Virus record (IMG/VR): IMGVR_UViG_3300031673_004455
Span: 1 to 30,291 of that record
Strand: one strand, 5' to 3'
Source of the DNA: a virus
Length of the DNA: 30,291 nt
Positions 28,438-30,291 of the stretch are shown one piece after another (the first letter of the stretch is position 1; every line of letters begins with the position of its first letter). A program made the position numbers and the translations under genes. The notes beneath the pieces are model-generated. The model saw only the letters and a list, made by a program, of their open reading frames with translations. It ran no database searches and was not told where the DNA came from.

Positions 28438-29781
28438 ATGGCAAACGAAAAAAAATCATTAGTTGAAGAGGCATTACTCCAAATGAAAAACTTGGAAAAC
28501 GCCGTAACGGAAAACGCAAAAGGAATACTTGCTTCTACGATGAAGCAAGAAATCAGTGAATTAGTAAAAGAATCTCTATCTGAGGACGAGGTTGAAATGG
28601 TCGCAATGGAAGAAGGTTCAAACGACGAAGAAGAGTCAGAAATGACTGAACAGGAAATGGAACTTGACATTGAAGACCTAGAGGATGAAGTAGAAGACAT
28701 GGTAGACATGGACGATATGGAATCTGATGAAGAATCAGAAATGGAAGATGAAGAAGAAGGTGACGAAGTTGATATGGAAGACATGTTAATGATGGACTTA
28801 CCTGGAGATGAATTTGAAGTGGACGATGAAGAAGAAGTTCTATTACCACTTGATTTAACAGGTGCATCTGACGAGGAAATCTTAAAGGTTTTCAAAGCAA
28901 TGGGTGAAGAAGATGGAATCATCGTAAAACAAGACGGTGACGACATTACACTTACTGACCAAGATGCTGATGTTGAATACAAGATTCAAATGGAGTCTGA
29001 AGAAGAGACTGACGAAATCGTTTACGAAATCGAAGTTGAAGATGAAGATGAAATGGAAGAAGGTATGGAAGAGGAAATGGCTGAAGGTAAGTACGGTATG
29101 AACAAAGGTGATAAGTTTCACAGAAAAGATGTGAAAGGTCACGAAGTTGAAGACGGTACGTACGGTGCATTTGAAGAAGAAATGAAAGAAGACGATGGAA
29201 ATTATTTTGGTGATGCAGCTGAAGATGACTACTCACAAATTGAGAAGTTAAAGAAAGATGCACACTACGATGCTAAACGTCACCATGAAGGTGAGGCAAC
29301 AGAATCATCTGTTCGTTCACACGTTAATGGTAGAGCTACGAATCTAAAACCTGAAGGTTTCCCTAAATCTTTAAAGCGTGAATCTTACGAAACTGAGATT
29401 AAGCAATTAAGAGAAAAGAATGAAGAGTACCGTAGGGCACTTAACATCTTTAAGGAGAAATTAAATGAGGTTGCAGTATTCAACTCTAACTTGGCTTATG
29501 CTACACGTTTGTTCACAGAACACACTACTACGAAGCAAGAGAAAATCAACATCCTTAGAAGATTCGATTCAGTTGAAACGTTGAAAGAATCTAAAGGTTT
29601 GTATAAGACTTTGAAAGAAGAATTCGATGCTAAGACAGCTGAGACAATTTCAGAATCAGTTTCTGAAAAAGTTTCTAAGTCACCAGCTAAAGGTTCATCT
29701 GCAAATCTTATTGAATCTAAGACATATGAGAATCCTCAATTTATGAGAATGAAGGATTTGATGTCTAAAATTATTAAATAA
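28438..29781 (+). CDS. gp22: Prohead scaffolding/core protein (T4 gp22-like)
   Basis: 447 aa from the ATG at 28438; a TTG at 28420 is less likely. Residues 1-30 form a helix with an L-V-E/E site (residues 8-11). Residues about 45-215 are extremely acidic and repetitive (DMDDMESDEESEMEDEEEGD), with a small folded insert (LPLDLTGASDEEILKVFKAM). The C-terminal third (KQLREKNEEYRRALNIFKEK, VFNSNLAYATRLFTEHTTTK, INILRRFDSVETLKESKGLY) is the helical core typical of T4-type scaffolds. It builds the inner core around which the capsid assembles and is then degraded by the protease. Directly upstream of the capsid gene, 28 nt away. Confidence 0.87.
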   Translation: MANEKKSLVEEALLQMKNLENAVTENAKGILASTMKQEISELVKESLSEDEVEMVAMEEGSNDEEESEMTEQEMELDIEDLEDEVEDMVDMDDMESDEESEMEDEEEGDEVDMEDMLMMDLPGDEFEVDDEEEVLLPLDLTGASDEEILKVFKAMGEEDGIIVKQDGDDITLTDQDADVEYKIQMESEEETDEIVYEIEVEDEDEMEEGMEEEMAEGKYGMNKGDKFHRKDVKGHEVEDGTYGAFEEEMKEDDGNYFGDAAEDDYSQIEKLKKDAHYDAKRHHEGEATESSVRSHVNGRATNLKPEGFPKSLKRESYETEIKQLREKNEEYRRALNIFKEKLNEVAVFNSNLAYATRLFTEHTTTKQEKINILRRFDSVETLKESKGLYKTLKEEFDAKTAETISESVSEKVSKSPAKGSSANLIESKTYENPQFMRMKDLMSKIIK

Positions 29782-29809
29782 ATAAATTCCTTTAAAAAAA
29801 ATTATTACA

Positions 29810-30291
29810 ATGGGAGCATTATTAGAAAGCGGTCTTGTAGGTAACATCGGTCTTAAGCACTTGAAAGTTATCAAAGAAGACACAATCAACAAATGGGACA
29901 AATTAGGTTTCTTAGATGGCTTGAAAGGTCACATGAGAGAAAACGTTGCTCAATTATATGAGAACCAAGCTTCTCACTTAATCAACGAAGCATCATCAGC
30001 GGACGGTTCAGGTTCATTCGAAACTGTAGTTTTCCCAATCGTGAGAAGAGTATTCTCAAAATTATTAGCGAACGATATCGTATCTGTTCAGGCTATGAAC
30101 TTACCAATCGGTAAATTATTCTACTTCGTACCAATGATTCAGAAGGGTGCTAGCGATAGTACACACAGACAACCATTTGGTGCACCAGGTAACTCTGACG
30201 GTATCAACGCAGGTTACGGAGCTAACGGTTACTCTAAAGATTTGTACGACCAGTTCTACGAAGGAGCAACTCCAAACTCTGACCCAGCAGG
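29810..30291 (+). CDS. gp23: Major capsid protein (T4 gp23-like), 5' part
   Basis: 160 complete codons are visible before the window ends. The N-terminus (MGALLESGLVGNIGLKHLKV, then KLGFLDGLKGHMRENVAQLY, ENQASHLINE/ASSADG) has the T4 gp23 layout: a roughly 60-residue delta segment ending in an [L/I]-x-E/A cleavage site (E60/A61; T4 cuts after E65), followed by FETVVFPIVRRVFSKLLAND and LPIGKLFYFVPMIQ of the mature HK97-like fold. It will form the head shell after cleavage. No own promoter motif is obvious, so it is probably expressed with the scaffold gene. Confidence 0.93.
   Translation, partial: MGALLESGLVGNIGLKHLKVIKEDTINKWDKLGFLDGLKGHMRENVAQLYENQASHLINEASSADGSGSFETVVFPIVRRVFSKLLANDIVSVQAMNLPIGKLFYFVPMIQKGASDSTHRQPFGAPGNSDGINAGYGANGYSKDLYDQFYEGATPNSDPA

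Noticed and set aside
28347-28982. Ser-rich 211-aa open frame on the minus strand
   Set aside because: It is the antisense of the Asp/Glu-rich scaffold gene; GAA/GAT runs give Ser-rich reverse frames. It crosses the terminator and leader of the real gene.
1-30291. tRNA genes, insertion sequences, integrase or attachment sites
   Set aside because: Looked for T-arm GTTCGA-type sequences with cloverleaf context and for transposase or integrase motifs; apart from the tmRNA none was supported.

Overview
This is about 30 kb of a T4-like tailed-phage genome (myovirus type) that very probably infects a Bacteroidota, most likely flavobacterial, host. The phage assignment rests on a T4-ordered head cassette at the right end: large terminase, portal, prohead protease, acidic scaffold and major capsid protein. 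The host assignment rests on four independent signs: AT-rich genes almost without Shine-Dalgarno sequences; Bacteroidota-type promoters (TTG/TTTG, about 20 nt, TAnnTTTG) before several leftward genes; a Bacteroidota-like ribosomal protein bS21; and an exported lectin with a C-terminal domain resembling type IX secretion sorting signals.

Layout. 1-4402: four rightward genes of unknown function, three with a short N-terminal leader ending in [L/I]-x-E. 4464-8412: HNH nuclease (leftward), amidase endolysin, family-25 glycosyltransferase, then leftward a secreted C-type lectin and a DUF6011-like zinc protein. 8552-8941: a leftward tmRNA gene with a promoter and a terminator. 9031-10132: two genes that share a duplicated promoter-plus-leader cassette but have unrelated C-terminal parts. 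10189-16317: a leftward lipoprotein, a 618-aa leader-bearing protein, a leftward MH-clan zinc peptidase, a leftward ClpC-like unfoldase without its N-domain, and a divergent small protein with two UVR motifs. 16361-17895: small genes including a KTSC-domain protein, a nucleotidyltransferase-fold protein and a 48-aa ORF. 17922-30291: the head morphogenesis block, interrupted by a leftward rpsU (bS21) gene.

How the parts may work together. (i) Structural and leader-bearing genes carry a TATTTATA-like motif, most often 12-15 nt before the ATG, which I read as the late promoter. The leftward lipoprotein, peptidase, ClpC-like, tmRNA and DUF6011/lectin genes carry host-type promoters and are probably early. 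(ii) The leaders end in the same [L/I]-x-E motif used by the T4 gp21 protease, and the major capsid protein has the same INE/A site at residue 60. The leader proteins are therefore candidate internal virion proteins, targeted to the prohead and trimmed by the phage's own protease. (iii) tmRNA, ClpC-like unfoldase, UVR protein and zinc peptidase together look like a phage-owned protein quality-control or host-proteolysis set, and bS21 may retune host translation.

No tRNA genes, CRISPR arrays, insertion sequences, integrase or attachment sites were seen. The only stretch above 300 bases without a protein gene is 8413-9030; it holds the tmRNA, its terminator and flanking promoters. All functions are read by eye from sequence; no database search was run.
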